Assembly (NCBI GenBank): GCA_002633005.1
Contig: NMRA01000086.1
Coordinates: 248,001 to 312,000, forward strand
Direction of reading: 5' to 3'
Source: Phoronis australis
Taxonomy: Eukaryota > Phoronida > Phoronidae
DNA length: 64,000 bases
Shown here: piece by piece, positions 48,680 through 60,500 of the stretch
Layout: every line of letters starts with the position of its first letter
How positions within the stretch are numbered: the stretch's first letter is position 1
The notes under the pieces: generated by a model
Databases searched by the model: none
The model's input: the letters and a program-made list of their open reading frames with translations, nothing else
Told to the model about the DNA's origin: nothing
Made by a program: the position numbers and the translations under genes

Positions 48680-49164
48680 CTGCCGGCGAAATTAGAAAGT
48701 CCATTTCCTATAAGCACAGAGAGAACAATTGGTGTGTAAACAGTTAGTCAAAAGCAATCTGAGGCAGCAGTCGTCCGACTTCTTGTACACTGTAATTTGA
48801 CATTTTTGTACACGACAGACTTTGGGCGTGTGTTCTTGACTCGCATACAGCGACGCTATCGACGGATCTTGGTGACAAACAGGACAACAACAACTGCTCA
48901 ACACCTGGTCTCAACGTCAACAATATCAGGGGACCTGTGTCGAAACTAACTGTGACACCAAGACTGACACCAGAGGCCGACGGAAGAAATTAAGGTGACA
49001 TTTGTTGACTAGGAGAGACCCACAGTACTGCTGAACGAGCGAGTTCGTGTGGACGCGGCGACTTAAATTGCCATGTTCAGTATGCTGGTTGGACGGGAAC
49101 CATGCAGTTCCATATAGACCGTGGCCAAATATTGATCTTTAGATGAGATTCCTGCTGCACTTAC

Positions 49165-49240
49165 CGTCATTTTTCGTTGAGTGGTTATATTACTGTCGGT
49201 CCCGGAAAAGCTTGCACGAGGTTACTAGCTGTTACTACCT
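49165..49240 (-). other. Candidate ELOVL 5' noncoding exon
   Basis: Minus-strand ...AAAAATGACG|GTAAGTGC is a strong donor at 49165. Joined to the 48679 acceptor it gives a 7-codon upstream ORF whose TGA overlaps the main ATG (TGATG). The 5' border is unknown. Confidence 0.45.
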
Positions 49241-52019
49241 GTAATGTAAAGCTCCTTCTCCGTCTGTTCACCCCAGTTCGGGACAATCGGCTTACAAAAT
49301 GTTATACAGTGTAAACAGAGTGTGCAGCCGCACTGTATTCACATTGGCGTTGTTACTATAGGGTTGTAAAAATTGATTTCTGTAGAGTTAGCTTATGCAA
49401 CCACATGATAATGGTTAACTGCATATGGGTGTGGCGATTATTGTCATGAATGATTGGCGTGCACAAAGCCAAATAGTGGGGGTTTATGACCTAATTGTCC
49501 CATTATGTTCCACGCCCAGCAGACGCAGAATATCTGACTGTGCAATACTTTACTATGTTATAAAGATCCCATTTATTTCCCATTTTCAAATTTCAAAAAT
49601 GCAACCAAGTCAACTTTCAAAATGAAAATTAAGAGATACTACTGACACCCCCAGTGTTTGCAACTATGATTAGGATAACCAAATTTGTTCGGTCCTGATT
49701 ACCCTAAGAACGATAATATCAGCTGAAGTTGGATGGAACGGCGGAACACAGGATGAATTACGTCAGTGTAAAGAAGGCACTAAAATATAAGCGCAGTTTC
49801 GTAACTTTCAACCTTTTTTGTGTTGTCCTTCTATTACTGTGAATTAACTTTTTTAATGTTTGGTGGTTGTACACGACCAAAAATAAAACTTAAACTAAAA
49901 ACCATTTTCAGTTAAATTCAGTTAATTTTGAATATATTTGTTATGTTGAATGAGAATTATATGGGCTTAGTTTAGACTGAACTAGCGTTAAAATCCATTA
50001 TATGAAATGGTTAAGTAAAAAGAAGCGGAAACAGTACCTTTTTAAAGGTTAGAGAACCGGTCTAATTCTTTTCATGAATTTCAATTGTTTTTCAGTTAGC
50101 TTACGAACACAAAAATTGTCAAACATAGTTTGTTAGATAACGAATTTCGCGAGAATTGAGCTTTACACGTATAAAAAGGTAACACGTGAAAAAATGCCAA
50201 TATTATATCATATACTAGGCGCCAGGAGAAATCACCTCTGACGCATTCATTGCGTTTGGATCAAATTGGGATTTCACATGTACTTTAATGGATTTTCATG
50301 GTAATTTGAACAACATTTTATCTTCTGGAAGTTAAATAATAACTGAGGCTACTTCAGTTTCTATCACACCGTAATCTTAAACTGAGAGATTCTATTAGAT
50401 ATCAAATGAAACAGTCCCCAATGATTGCTTTGTCTGTAAAACATAAAAAACTGACTCGAAACAATGATATAAGGACCATACTCAAACATAGAGTGATTTT
50501 GTTGAATGTTTGTATATTTTGTGTGAGCGTGGAAACACAATGAGAATTTAATTTCCGAATGATTATGTATTTCCTCTGTCCGCTATTTGTTGGTATTTAT
50601 TTTTGATCGCTAGTTTTCAATTTCAGTTGACATCGTGACCAAACGTCAGTCGATAAGATAGTTCAAGTTGTCGGAAGACGACGGTTTTGTTGAAAACGCA
50701 CATTTTACTGATGTGAACTTTCAAGACCAAATGTTCCAAACTGCTGAAGCTACAACCAAAAGTTAATTCAAACTTTTTGTTACACCCTTTGAATCTTGTT
50801 TGGCACACTTGATATATTACGGTCGCTAGCCGCAAACTGCCGGAAAATAAATCGGAGTTTACCTACAGTCTGAGTTCAAGAATCAAATAGACGTATTATG
50901 TGTAACATGGCTTCACTCCCGGATGTGCATCAGTGCTGCCTTAATACGGACACTAAGGTCATGTAGGAACCTAGTAAAATGGCCAAATCTGGCCAATATC
51001 GGAACATCATATTTCAGACTGATCCTTTTCAGGTACTCTGTTTTACTATACCGTTCTCTTCTAGGCTGTTAGGGAATCATTTTTCAGAGTCCTCCACTTT
51101 TGCACGAGCAGCTTTCAAATATACGAATTTTTACGATTTTCATGAAAAAATCAAAAGTTGTGTAAAACCACAGCACTCTAGCCCTGGAAAGCCAACTTCG
51201 ATCTCGCGCTGATAAGGGTGTGCCGCGCACGTGCGGCTTTTGTTTGCATTCGTTTGTTCCTGTGTTGGTTTTTCCTATGGAATTTACTGTTACTAAAACT
51301 TTTCGCAACTCCGCCGCTTTCCAACCGAATTGCACAAGAAATATATCATTAGAAAGCCCTTCGTCAGCTCTCGATGGTATATGATTATAGCAGCTGAAAC
51401 AAACCATGCATAATTTAATTCATAAATAATCATTTCGTATCACTGACAGGTTTAAAAATTTTTTTTTTACCAAAACGCGAAAAATAGCAGGGTGTAATAG
51501 GAACATAAAAAAGGAAATGAAGCAAAGAGGTTATAGAAATGACTAATCAAACCAGCAGGGAAATAATTCAAACGATACGAAAAATTTCTACCCTATCAAG
51601 ACAAAGATTTTGGAATATGGATCCTTCGCAGATGCTGTGAAGAATTTAGTCCGGCATTCATCCAAAATTATACATCTTTATATATTAATTGGACCTTTAG
51701 TGCTGTTTGGTACAGTTATTCAGTAAAAACATTCAGGACGAAGTGACAATTGCAAAAATGTGACCAACTAATTAATTCAACTACCTATCCGAAATTTGCA
51801 GATAAAGATAAAATATGAGCAAACATCAATTGTGTAGGTTTAAAATGTACTGTGGATAAGTCATTACATAGGCTGCAGTGTAGAACTTTCCATAGTTAGT
51901 AATTTGTAAATTAACTCATTTTGTCAGAAAGTAAAAATTAGTAATCCTGACTCATGCAGTGTGTGTTACCATAAACGAGAGACTTTGGGACACACTATAC
52001 GATTGGAAAATAACAGTAT

Positions 52020-52170
52020 TCATGACAGAGAGACAAGTGAACATAGTTGCCAACATTCGAGAATGAAAAAAACGGGACAACAGGATTGAAAAGCGTGACT
52101 TCCGGATAAAAAACGAGACATCTGGGTCTATGGCAAAACGCAAGAGTGAAATGTTTGCAACAACACACAG
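52020..52170 (-). repeat. Dispersed repeat E, copy 2 (inverted)
   Basis: Reverse complement matches 38970-39135 block by block (for example TTCTCGAATGTTGGCAA against TTTTCGAATGTTGGCAA). No ORF of known type. Confidence 0.55.
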
Positions 52171-53229
52171 AATCGTCCCAACGGGAGATGTTGCACCCAA
52201 AAGCGCCCGGCGGCGTTTTTTATATTCTTAAGTAAATGGGCAATTGCCGATGCCGTAAAATTGAGGGCGCCTCACAAATCCATGAAAAGTCCCTTTTTAT
52301 TTTTAGTCGAACAAGAAAAATAGTGCAATGTCGCGTGGAAAATTGCAGTAGTATATGGTAATTTTTTCAGTGTCAAAAAGCGGGACACATTGATTGTGTA
52401 GCGGGATGGTGGGAAAATTCAAAAAGTGAGATAGTCCGCCAAGAGTGAGATAATTGGCAAGTACAATGTACTCTGTCAACAACACAAGGAGTTGGATTGG
52501 ATTGTTTACAAGGTAAATTTTTCATGTTTTATATTTTATTTCAGGAAATCGAATTACCAAAAAAGTATTTGGACAACAGGTAAACATTGCACAAAAGAGT
52601 TATTATAGAAACAATTAAAAACAGTAATAATTTATGCAAACACAAACATCACACTTAGCTACGCAAATGCGAATAATTTTTCGAAAGTTACGTAAACACG
52701 CCTGTTAGTAGGTCCTAAACTTTTCATTTATAATTGCAGAACAAACACCGGCTCAGAAACCAAGTAACTTCTTTCCGTAACTAATACTGTAACAAGATTT
52801 AACACTCAAAGATGTCTTGTTGAAAAGCTAATAGCATGTAGTTTTATAGGCTGTCAAAGTGGCTCTAAAACTGGAGATGAAAAGATATCAGAGGCCATAC
52901 TATTCTAGATACTACCCCACCAGGGCCACGCCGTATAAAGAACGACCGATGTAATTGCCTGGTTTGTTGACTTTGCCGGGAAATCGTAACCCAAGAGTTT
53001 TGCTTGATGAACAAAAATGTCAAAACGAAAATGAAACAATGAAATTTGGCTTGATTTGATAACTACAACTCCCGATCAAAACTCAGTCGAGCAGACTGCC
53101 GGAATTTTACAGTGCCGTGGCTCGTCTCGTCGGGTCGCAACTGAGCTACTGTATAATAATAGAATTCATATGAAGTCACGTGCCGGAATTGGCCTTCCAG
53201 GGCTAGAGTTCTATGATGAAGCTAGGAAC

Positions 53230-53520
53230 TGGTTCCTAGGATGAAGCTAAAACTACTGTATGACTTAGAAAATTGCAGCAGGTTTTTTGAGATTTCATCT
53301 TGATCGAATGAAATTGGTAATGTTACTGATTCTACTATCGATGTACCTTTCTTCAAATTTTTGCCCAAATTTTTTCACATACGGTGTTAAAGTAAAAGAT
53401 CAAACTCTGCAGGTTTTTACTTTCAGAAAATGCATATTTCTCCTGAGTTGAAATCTGTAGTTCTATAGATATTTGGCTAAATACTCAGACATGTCTATAA
53501 GGTAATAATGCGAATCCGAC
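53230..53520 (+). repeat. Dispersed repeat F, copy 2
   Basis: Same order of blocks as 9960-10400 (GGTTTTTTGAGATTTCATCTTGA, ATGAAATTGGTAATGTTACT, TTTCAGAAAATGCATAT, TTTGGCTAAATAC). Fits a dispersed family with no coding content visible. Confidence 0.6.
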
Positions 53521-55159
53521 GCAACCAAGTTGGCTATTGGTTATGACTTTGGCCAATAGGTGTAGTAGTTGTCAGTATGTATAAACCGGAAACTGACGAC
53601 GGCCCCATGTGAAGGTTCCCTGGCAGCGGAGCGTACACGTTGTTGAAAATAAAAGCTGACAGACTTTATTGGTAATCTTGCACTTGCTTGTATAGCTATG
53701 TATACGTAATAAACTCAAGAATTGTGTAGCCTCTAAAAACAGCTCGAAAAGGAGTAGTGTAGATAAGTTGATTTTTGTGTGCCATCCGCCCAGGTAGTTT
53801 TGGTATCTGCAAAGTGCAAAGTAGCCAGAGTACAAAGCTCGCTGACGCTGGTTCCCAGCCGCTAGGTGGTCGGTAGCCATCACGCAGGTATCACTTAATT
53901 TTTTTTACACTGGCGTTTCTGATTGGCTAGTGGAATTCTCAACAGGCAGCGCTTTACGCTAACAAACTGGCATGACTGATGGACTGAAGTGTAAATCTGA
54001 ATGTAGTCTGTTGTACAGACAAATCGGTGCTTAAAATTCATGTTCAGAAAATGTGAATCCTAGAAATTGTGGTTGCGCCTTTTCAGAGTGCATCTTTATA
54101 CTATCGATGACTTTTGTTTACGATACTGTCCTGTATTCCGACATCGGTTAAATGGGCCAGATTGTGTTTATTGTACATGTATGTGCTTTAAGCAGGTGGC
54201 TATTAAACATCACTGCAGTCCAGAAAAGAAATAGTTGCTGCAATGCCACTTGCGTGACAAGGCTAAAAATTGTTCGCAGTCCTCACAGTCCGCCATTTTT
54301 TCACGGTGTTGTAAAGCTAACCAATGACTGCTGAGGTTACACCAACCAATGCTAAAGCGCGTGCCACTGCATGATACCTGTGTGCTGGCTAGGCACGTAG
54401 GGAACCAGCGAGTGGTGCAAAGCTGTATACTAAATATGCAGCGTTGCGCTGATGTGGGTAAAAAAATGGTAACATAAAATCTGACACAAAATTAGTGTCA
54501 TTAAAAATTACAGTCTTCCTTGCGTAAACTAACTTATTTAACGGTGTTGGAAAAATGGCGTTCTACCGTTATTCTGCTGCTAAAGTTGTAGAGTGATCTT
54601 CTACGTCGGCTTTCGGCGCCATGAAATATTGTGTCAACTACTGGCCAGTTTCTTTTTCGCCGATTGTTCAGTTAACCGTTGTTCTTTCATGAGGTTGCGT
54701 ATACGTCACAAATTATTGGAACTGGTTTCACTTCACTTAGAGTTTCGATACCGAAAAAACGAATTTCAGAACAAACTTTGCTGCTGCGAAGTTTGCGCAA
54801 AAATTTAGGAAATGGCGCGTGCTCATGACACAAGCGATACTGTTTTCAAAACGACAACATACTTTTCATTGTTACAAAACGTTGAGAATGATGCAGGAAA
54901 ATGACGTTTGTTGCATTGTTTTTCTCTTAGACGGTTGTAACGGGCAAGGTTGAGTGTTGGTTGACTCCCAGATTTTGCATGCACCCCGTCCGGTCTTTAG
55001 CTTTACATGTTGAAACAAGTTTCATGGCGAGGTGACGAGCAGAACTACCCTGTCTGTGTGCAATTTCGGGGTCTATGGAAGATTAACACACAGTAAGTGG
55101 TACCTATAGCTTTATTTTGACGATAGTCTTCATACAGCTAGCTGGCTGGCTAGAATCTG

Positions 55160-55620
55160 GGTAGACCATTGTCCCTAGTTGGCCAGAAGAGACCTATAGG
55201 AGCTTCATATGCTTTTCGGTGAATTATGGCTCGCACTGATTAAAACATCAAAGTCACGTTGTTATAAGTACCTTTTGTACATAGAAGGACATCTTAGGAG
55301 GCCGTGGATGTCTTTAATTCCTTCCAACTCAAACAAATACTCCCGTTATCATACGGTACTTTTTTTGAGCAGTCCTTCGTTCAGTTCCCAAAATCGGAAA
55401 CTGGCCATTTTTTACACAGTGATGTCTTATCACCTGCTGCGCGCAGTGTTAAAAGTGGCCAGTTGCTGATTTGGAGAACTGAACAAAGGACTGCTTGAAG
55501 AAAAAGTTTGATAACGGGAATGTTTGTTTGAGTTGCAAGGAATTAAAAACATTGGTGGCCTCCTAAGGTGTCCCTTTATGCGCAAAAGGTACTTATAACA
55601 ATGTGACTTTAATTTTTATG
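55160..55620. repeat. Foldback relative of the MULE-like element
   Basis: The left arm (GACCTATAGGAGCTTCATAT... to CCCGTTATC, 55190-55350) and the inverted right arm (55495-55615) match the arms at 18873-19165, but the core is reduced to a short loop and the outer ~110 bp of the right arm is missing. Confidence 0.7.
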
Positions 55621-55735
55621 CACCCACATATTTATATGTTGACGCATTATGCCGTCATCCCCGTCCGTGACGGTCCGTCCGTCAGATTCTATACTTTATG
55701 CATTTGTTGTTGACTTGCTTCTAGTGAATCATATG

Positions 55736-55845
55736 AGCCTCTGTTAGGCACTCGCTAACAGCAAGTTGCCTGTTAGCTGAATGGTTATAACGCTTGCCAG
55801 TTTTATCTGGGTTGCTGGTTCAATTCCCAAGTCGGGTACTTAGTA
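55736..55845 (+). repeat. tRNA-derived SINE-like unit, copy 2
   Basis: GAGCCTCTGTTAGGCACTCG leader, then TTAGCTGAATGGTTATAACG and GGTTCAATTCC: same order as 37148-37290. In both places it lies 3' of repeat A. Confidence 0.6.
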
Positions 55846-55859
55846 ATATCTCGGCTAAT

Positions 55860-56300
55860 TACTACGCACTGTTCTCAAAAACGCTGTTTGGAATTGTTTT
55901 TAATGTGCTCCACTTTTGTAGGAGGGGCTGTCAAAAAATAGAACTTAATGATTTTCATGAAAAATTTGTAAAGTTTGCTTAAAACGAAATGATATTTTAG
56001 AAAAATGTTACAGCATTTTTGATATCTCACTTTGAACATTTATATCAAATAAAATTTGATCTTGTTACTGATACTGTTTGCTACCTGGCCATGTGCCTTT
56101 CTTTTTTTGCTAAATTTTACTAGAAAGACATGGTCACGTGTCCTTATAAATACCAGATATGTTAGTTGTCAACAACCAAAATCTACAGTCTTTGTACTTT
56201 TAGAAAATATATACTTTTACTGACTGAAAGTCTACTCTGTAATATTGTCCTATATATTTTGCTAAGTGCACAGAAATATTGATAAGGTCTGACTTAGCCT
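55860..56300 (+). repeat. Dispersed repeat F, copy 3
   Basis: Most complete match to 9960-10400, starting with the TTTGGAATTGTTTTTAATGT / CTCCACTTTTG block. Confidence 0.65.
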
Positions 56301-57322
56301 TAAGTGAAAAGCGAACAAATGTTTTTGTGCACAATTTCCCGGCTTTTGTCACAAAGAAAAATCTGTCATCGACTTGAAAACAGTACGCTCGTGACACGCG
56401 CACGCGCCATTTACTAAATTTTTTTGTAAAATCTTTCAGGATATGACGTACAGCTTTGCTGGTGTCAAAATACTAAAAACTTAAAATGAAATGAAACCAA
56501 TTCCAATAATTTGTTATAACGTATGCAACCTTGTGGAAGAAGAACAGTTTATTGAAGAGTTGACGAAAAAAGAATTTAGCCTATAGGTGACGCTCTATTT
56601 CATGGTGCTGAAAGCCAACGCATAAGGTCTCTATACAACAGCAGAATAAATGTAGAATGTCAATTTTTAGCACTGGGTAACTAACTTAATTTGTGTAAAG
56701 AAGTTTTTATTGACATTAATTGTTTGTCAGATTTTATTTGGCAATTTTTCCCCCACTGCGGTGCAAAGCTAATATATTCGCACAGCTTTTCACCAGGACT
56801 AGTCATCTGGCTGACTACAGTGCCCTCCTACTGAATCTGAGTCCTACTTGAGTACTCAACCTACCCCTTGTGGAAGCTGATTCATCAGCCTAGGGCTTTG
56901 TCACTCTAGGCTGATGGCCCTCACATGTATTTTACCAACCTACAGTTAGCTTTGGGAGCTGTAGATGACATTTTAGTGAAAATGAGCTGAAAGCCAGAGA
57001 CTTGTGCTAAAAAAAACAGTCTTACTTATCAATAAACTGTCCTTTTTGGATGTTCTTTGGTCCTTTACTCTTACAACTGTGTTAGATACAATCCTATTAC
57101 CAATGCCATATGTTCAAAATCATCCATTGTTGACGGCCATTTTTTTTAGGCCAAGGGTACAATACAATTTTTTTAGTCAGATGACCTATTATTTATATAT
57201 TTAAGGTAAAAAACTGAAAGGGAGATAATTTCAGTTTTGGTAGTGTTTTTATATCTGATCTATTATTCACAGACCCAATATCTTTTTCAGCACTGGACAT
57301 CTGACATATTACTCAAAGAGGG

Positions 57323-57528
57323 ATGTCTAGTTCAGCCACAGATGAACCGAAGGGCCCCAGTGCCTCCGAGGGTGGCGAAGGGAGTGATGCAGTGATAGAT
57401 AGTCCTCCAGAGAAACCTGAATATGTCAATAAATGCAATGACTCCAATCCTGATGGGGACTTTGACAACAGCTTTCAGAAGATGGTGGAACAAATGGATG
57501 AGAAAGGAATGGCCAAAGTCCAAATAAA
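57323..57528 (+). CDS. DUS3L: DUS3L coding exon 1
   Basis: ATG at 57323 in GGGATGTC context; begins [20 protein letters not shown]. Donor ATAAA|GTAGGA, phase 2. A CAG acceptor-like site at 57287 suggests a 5'UTR exon border. Confidence 0.85.
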
Positions 57529-60500
57529 GTAGGACTATTGCATGGTTTTGTTGTCTTAAACTTGTACTGATTAGTAGATATTGTGACTATGTCCAGTTTA
57601 CCCAAAATTTGACAGTCCCTTTGTAGAAAGCCCTCTGTTGGCCTGAAGGTTGACACGATCATGTCTTCATCACCTTGTGTTACATCCTAGTGTGTTGAAT
57701 GCTACTGCATATGAGTTTACTCTTTTCTGTATCAACCTGTCCTAGCTGTGAATACTAGTCAACAACCTGCCAGGGCCATGTTATGTAAAGACCTTTCTCG
57801 TATGGAAGTCTTTCAAATAGCAACTTGGCGACTGGTCATGTGGGACCGGATACCAGTGGCCTCTAGATGACGAGGAGCCATTTTATAACTTTTGTTTAAA
57901 ACACATTCCGTGTAATCACATACACTGTAAAAGGGTCTTTTCATGAAGTCAAACTGTTCTCCTATGTCACCCACTGCGAAGACAAGTAACTTCTGGTTCA
58001 GTTATGTGGTGATATGAGTCACCTGTCCCATGTAATCATTCCCCATTGCTTCCTTAAAGTCTCCCATTGCGCTGTTCTGTTTAGCTTACTAGCAGAACTT
58101 GTTTACCATATCAAACGTTTTTTATTTTCACAAGGTTCCTGAAGCGGAATTACAAACCTGTGCTGGATACCACATACATGCCAGCTGAGGCCAAAGAGTT
58201 GCTGGAGAACATGCAGTCAGGGAATAGTGATGGCAGCGAACCACCTAAGAAAAAGATGAAACTTACTGGTCAGTCAGTTGTGTTACAGTAGTCTGAGATG
58301 GGAATACACGTGGTGTTTCTTTGATTGTGTATTTAGCTCCACAGCTTTATGTTGAGATAGAATGCTTCGTGGTATTTAAAATGAGAACTCAAAAGCATGC
58401 TGGCATGTTTGTCTTTACATGGACCCTCTGAGTTACTTCTGTAATAGTCTAATTTGGGCTGTGCCTTACGTACCTCTGTAGACAGCTTAGACTTTTCATT
58501 TTTATACATCCACATCTTTAGTTGTTGTGGCATATTGCCATCATCGCTGTTTGGCATCCACTGCTGTATCTCCAAATCTCCTTGGATGATTTCCAGATGT
58601 GTTCCTAAGGAGATAACAATAGATGACGACAGCTTTCAGACAGATTTGAGTACTGCTAAGCCCCTAGTGGCAATTTTAATAGTTTGTGATGTGTCTTCGG
58701 AGGCCCTTAAGGGATTTTCATGAAATTTGGCAGAAATGACTTATTAAGGAATTAAGGAGACAACGATGGCTTCCCATTATTAGACAGCTTTGACATATTC
58801 TGCACCACCTAGTGACCATTTGTGTTACTTACGAGTCTGTTTTTGGCATCTGCCACTTTCTCTGACAGGCTGCTCAAAAGATTATAATAAGAATAGGCAG
58901 ATGTGTTGCAGCAAAGGAGACCATGACTGACATTGATTTTCTGACAGGTCTGAATACTGTGACTTCCCCTAGTGGAATTTTTTTATTTTTCGTTTATGCC
59001 TATATCTGGTTAATGCCTTGCAGGATCGTAGTGAAATTTGACAAATATTTTTCTTTGAATGTGATAAGGAATGAAGACAACTTTTGGACTGATCTAACTA
59101 CTGCTGTACCCCCTTGTAGCAATTTTATTATTTTACGTTTATGATGAATGTGATATCGGATGCAGACAAATTNATAGGATGTGCTTGTATTATGAAGATT
59201 ACTCACATTTTGCCCCTAGCCTATTGAGGAGACAATGACCATGCCTTTCCATTTTGCAAAGTATGCCCTCTACAGGCCACTTTATGGTACCAATAAACAA
59301 CCCTAGAAGGATACCGTATGCGGTGCAATTGTGGGCGCATTTCAACGCTCCGCGTTGCTCTTGTATTATTTTACGTTTATGATGAATGTGATATCGGATG
59401 CAGACAAATTTTGGACTGATCTGAGTACTGCTGTTCCCTTTTGTGGCAATTTTATTTTTACCTTTATCTCTGTAGCGTTAGGGTTCCTTGACAGATTTCC
59501 ATAAAATTTGGTAAATAGGTTTCTATTAAAGATACAACAACCTATTTTCTAGTGGACATTTAAAAAAATGCAAGTCCTTTTTGGTATCTGCCAAGTGTAT
59601 TCTTTTTAACTTAATAACTTCTTCCTGTTTTCGGACAGGTTCAATGTATTCAGTGAAATCTGATTGCCATGAATAAACAATTCATTTGCGGTGCTGTTAT
59701 GGATGCATTTCAACACTTCACATTGCTCTTGTAGAAAATCCTAGTATCCTGGTCACTACTGTTGTACAAGCCACAAAGCGATACATGTTTCGCAGTTAGG
59801 TACAGTCTCAAAAAAGAATCAACACATTTGTTCTCAAAGCATTTTGTTTTAGATTGAAATTTACAATTATGTTGACCTCATGTTAAGATTCAGTTATTCT
59901 CAACAGGTCGCAACAAAAAACGTCCCACTGGGAAACGATTAGATGCATCTGCCAGGCTATGCCCATCATTGAAAGCAGAGAAAGTCTGTTTCTATGGCAA
60001 CAAGTGTAAGTTCAGTCACAATGTGGAAGTTTACATGGCTGAGAAGCTGCCAGACATTGGACCGACTTGTTATTTGTACGACACACTCGGAAAATGCCCA
60101 TTTGGCCTAGCTTGTCGATATGCAAAGAGTCACATTGGGGAAAACTTCAAGAATTGTGTCAATGAACCATTATTTGAAGAGGTATCCAAGCGTACCATCA
60201 TTTACAATCAGGTAGACAAGGACTTACAAGCGTGTCTTCGTAAACGAAAGTACAATTTTCAGAAGTCTAATGAAGTGGTACAGCAAGTGCTGAAGACGGT
60301 TACTATAAAAAGAAATATTGTGTCGCAGTCAGAAGGAAATGAGAAATTAGAAAGTGGAAAATCGCAGGAGGTTGACATGTCGAACAGTGATAGTACGCAA
60401 TCCAGTGATCACGTGGAACCCAACTGCTACACAAGTAAACCTGCTGATAGTGCAGGTAGTGTCAGTTTGGAGACTGATAGGACTTTGAGCACTGCTTGTG

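Larger units (their letters stand above)
54414..56794. mobile_element. Putative ~2.4-kb element with long terminal inverted repeats
   Basis: The left part (54414-55150) is repeat A; 56350-56794 is the same sequence inverted (TTGAAAACAGTACGCTCGTG, GGCGCGTG-type block, CCAATTCCAATAATTTGTTA). Ends read GGTGCAAAGCTGTATACT and, from the right, GGTGAAAAGCTGTGCGAATA. The interior carries the MULE-like foldback, a SINE-like unit and repeat F. No transposase and no clear target duplication, so it may be a true long-TIR element or an inverted arrangement of two repeats. Confidence 0.45.
49241..57322. other. Intergenic region between ELOVL and DUS3L (head-to-head)
   Basis: No gene recognised. Presumably contains both promoters. 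Holds repeat F copies (51050-51175 partial, 53230-53520, 55860-56300), repeat E (52020-52170), the long-TIR element (54414-56794) and the embedded foldback and SINE-like units. A 103-codon open stretch (53883-53572 minus) has no recognisable family. 57249-57320 may be DUS3L 5'UTR. Confidence 0.5.

Noticed and set aside
53572-53883. 103-codon minus-strand ORF
   Set aside because: No family recognised and hydrophobic/Ser-rich composition typical of chance frames.
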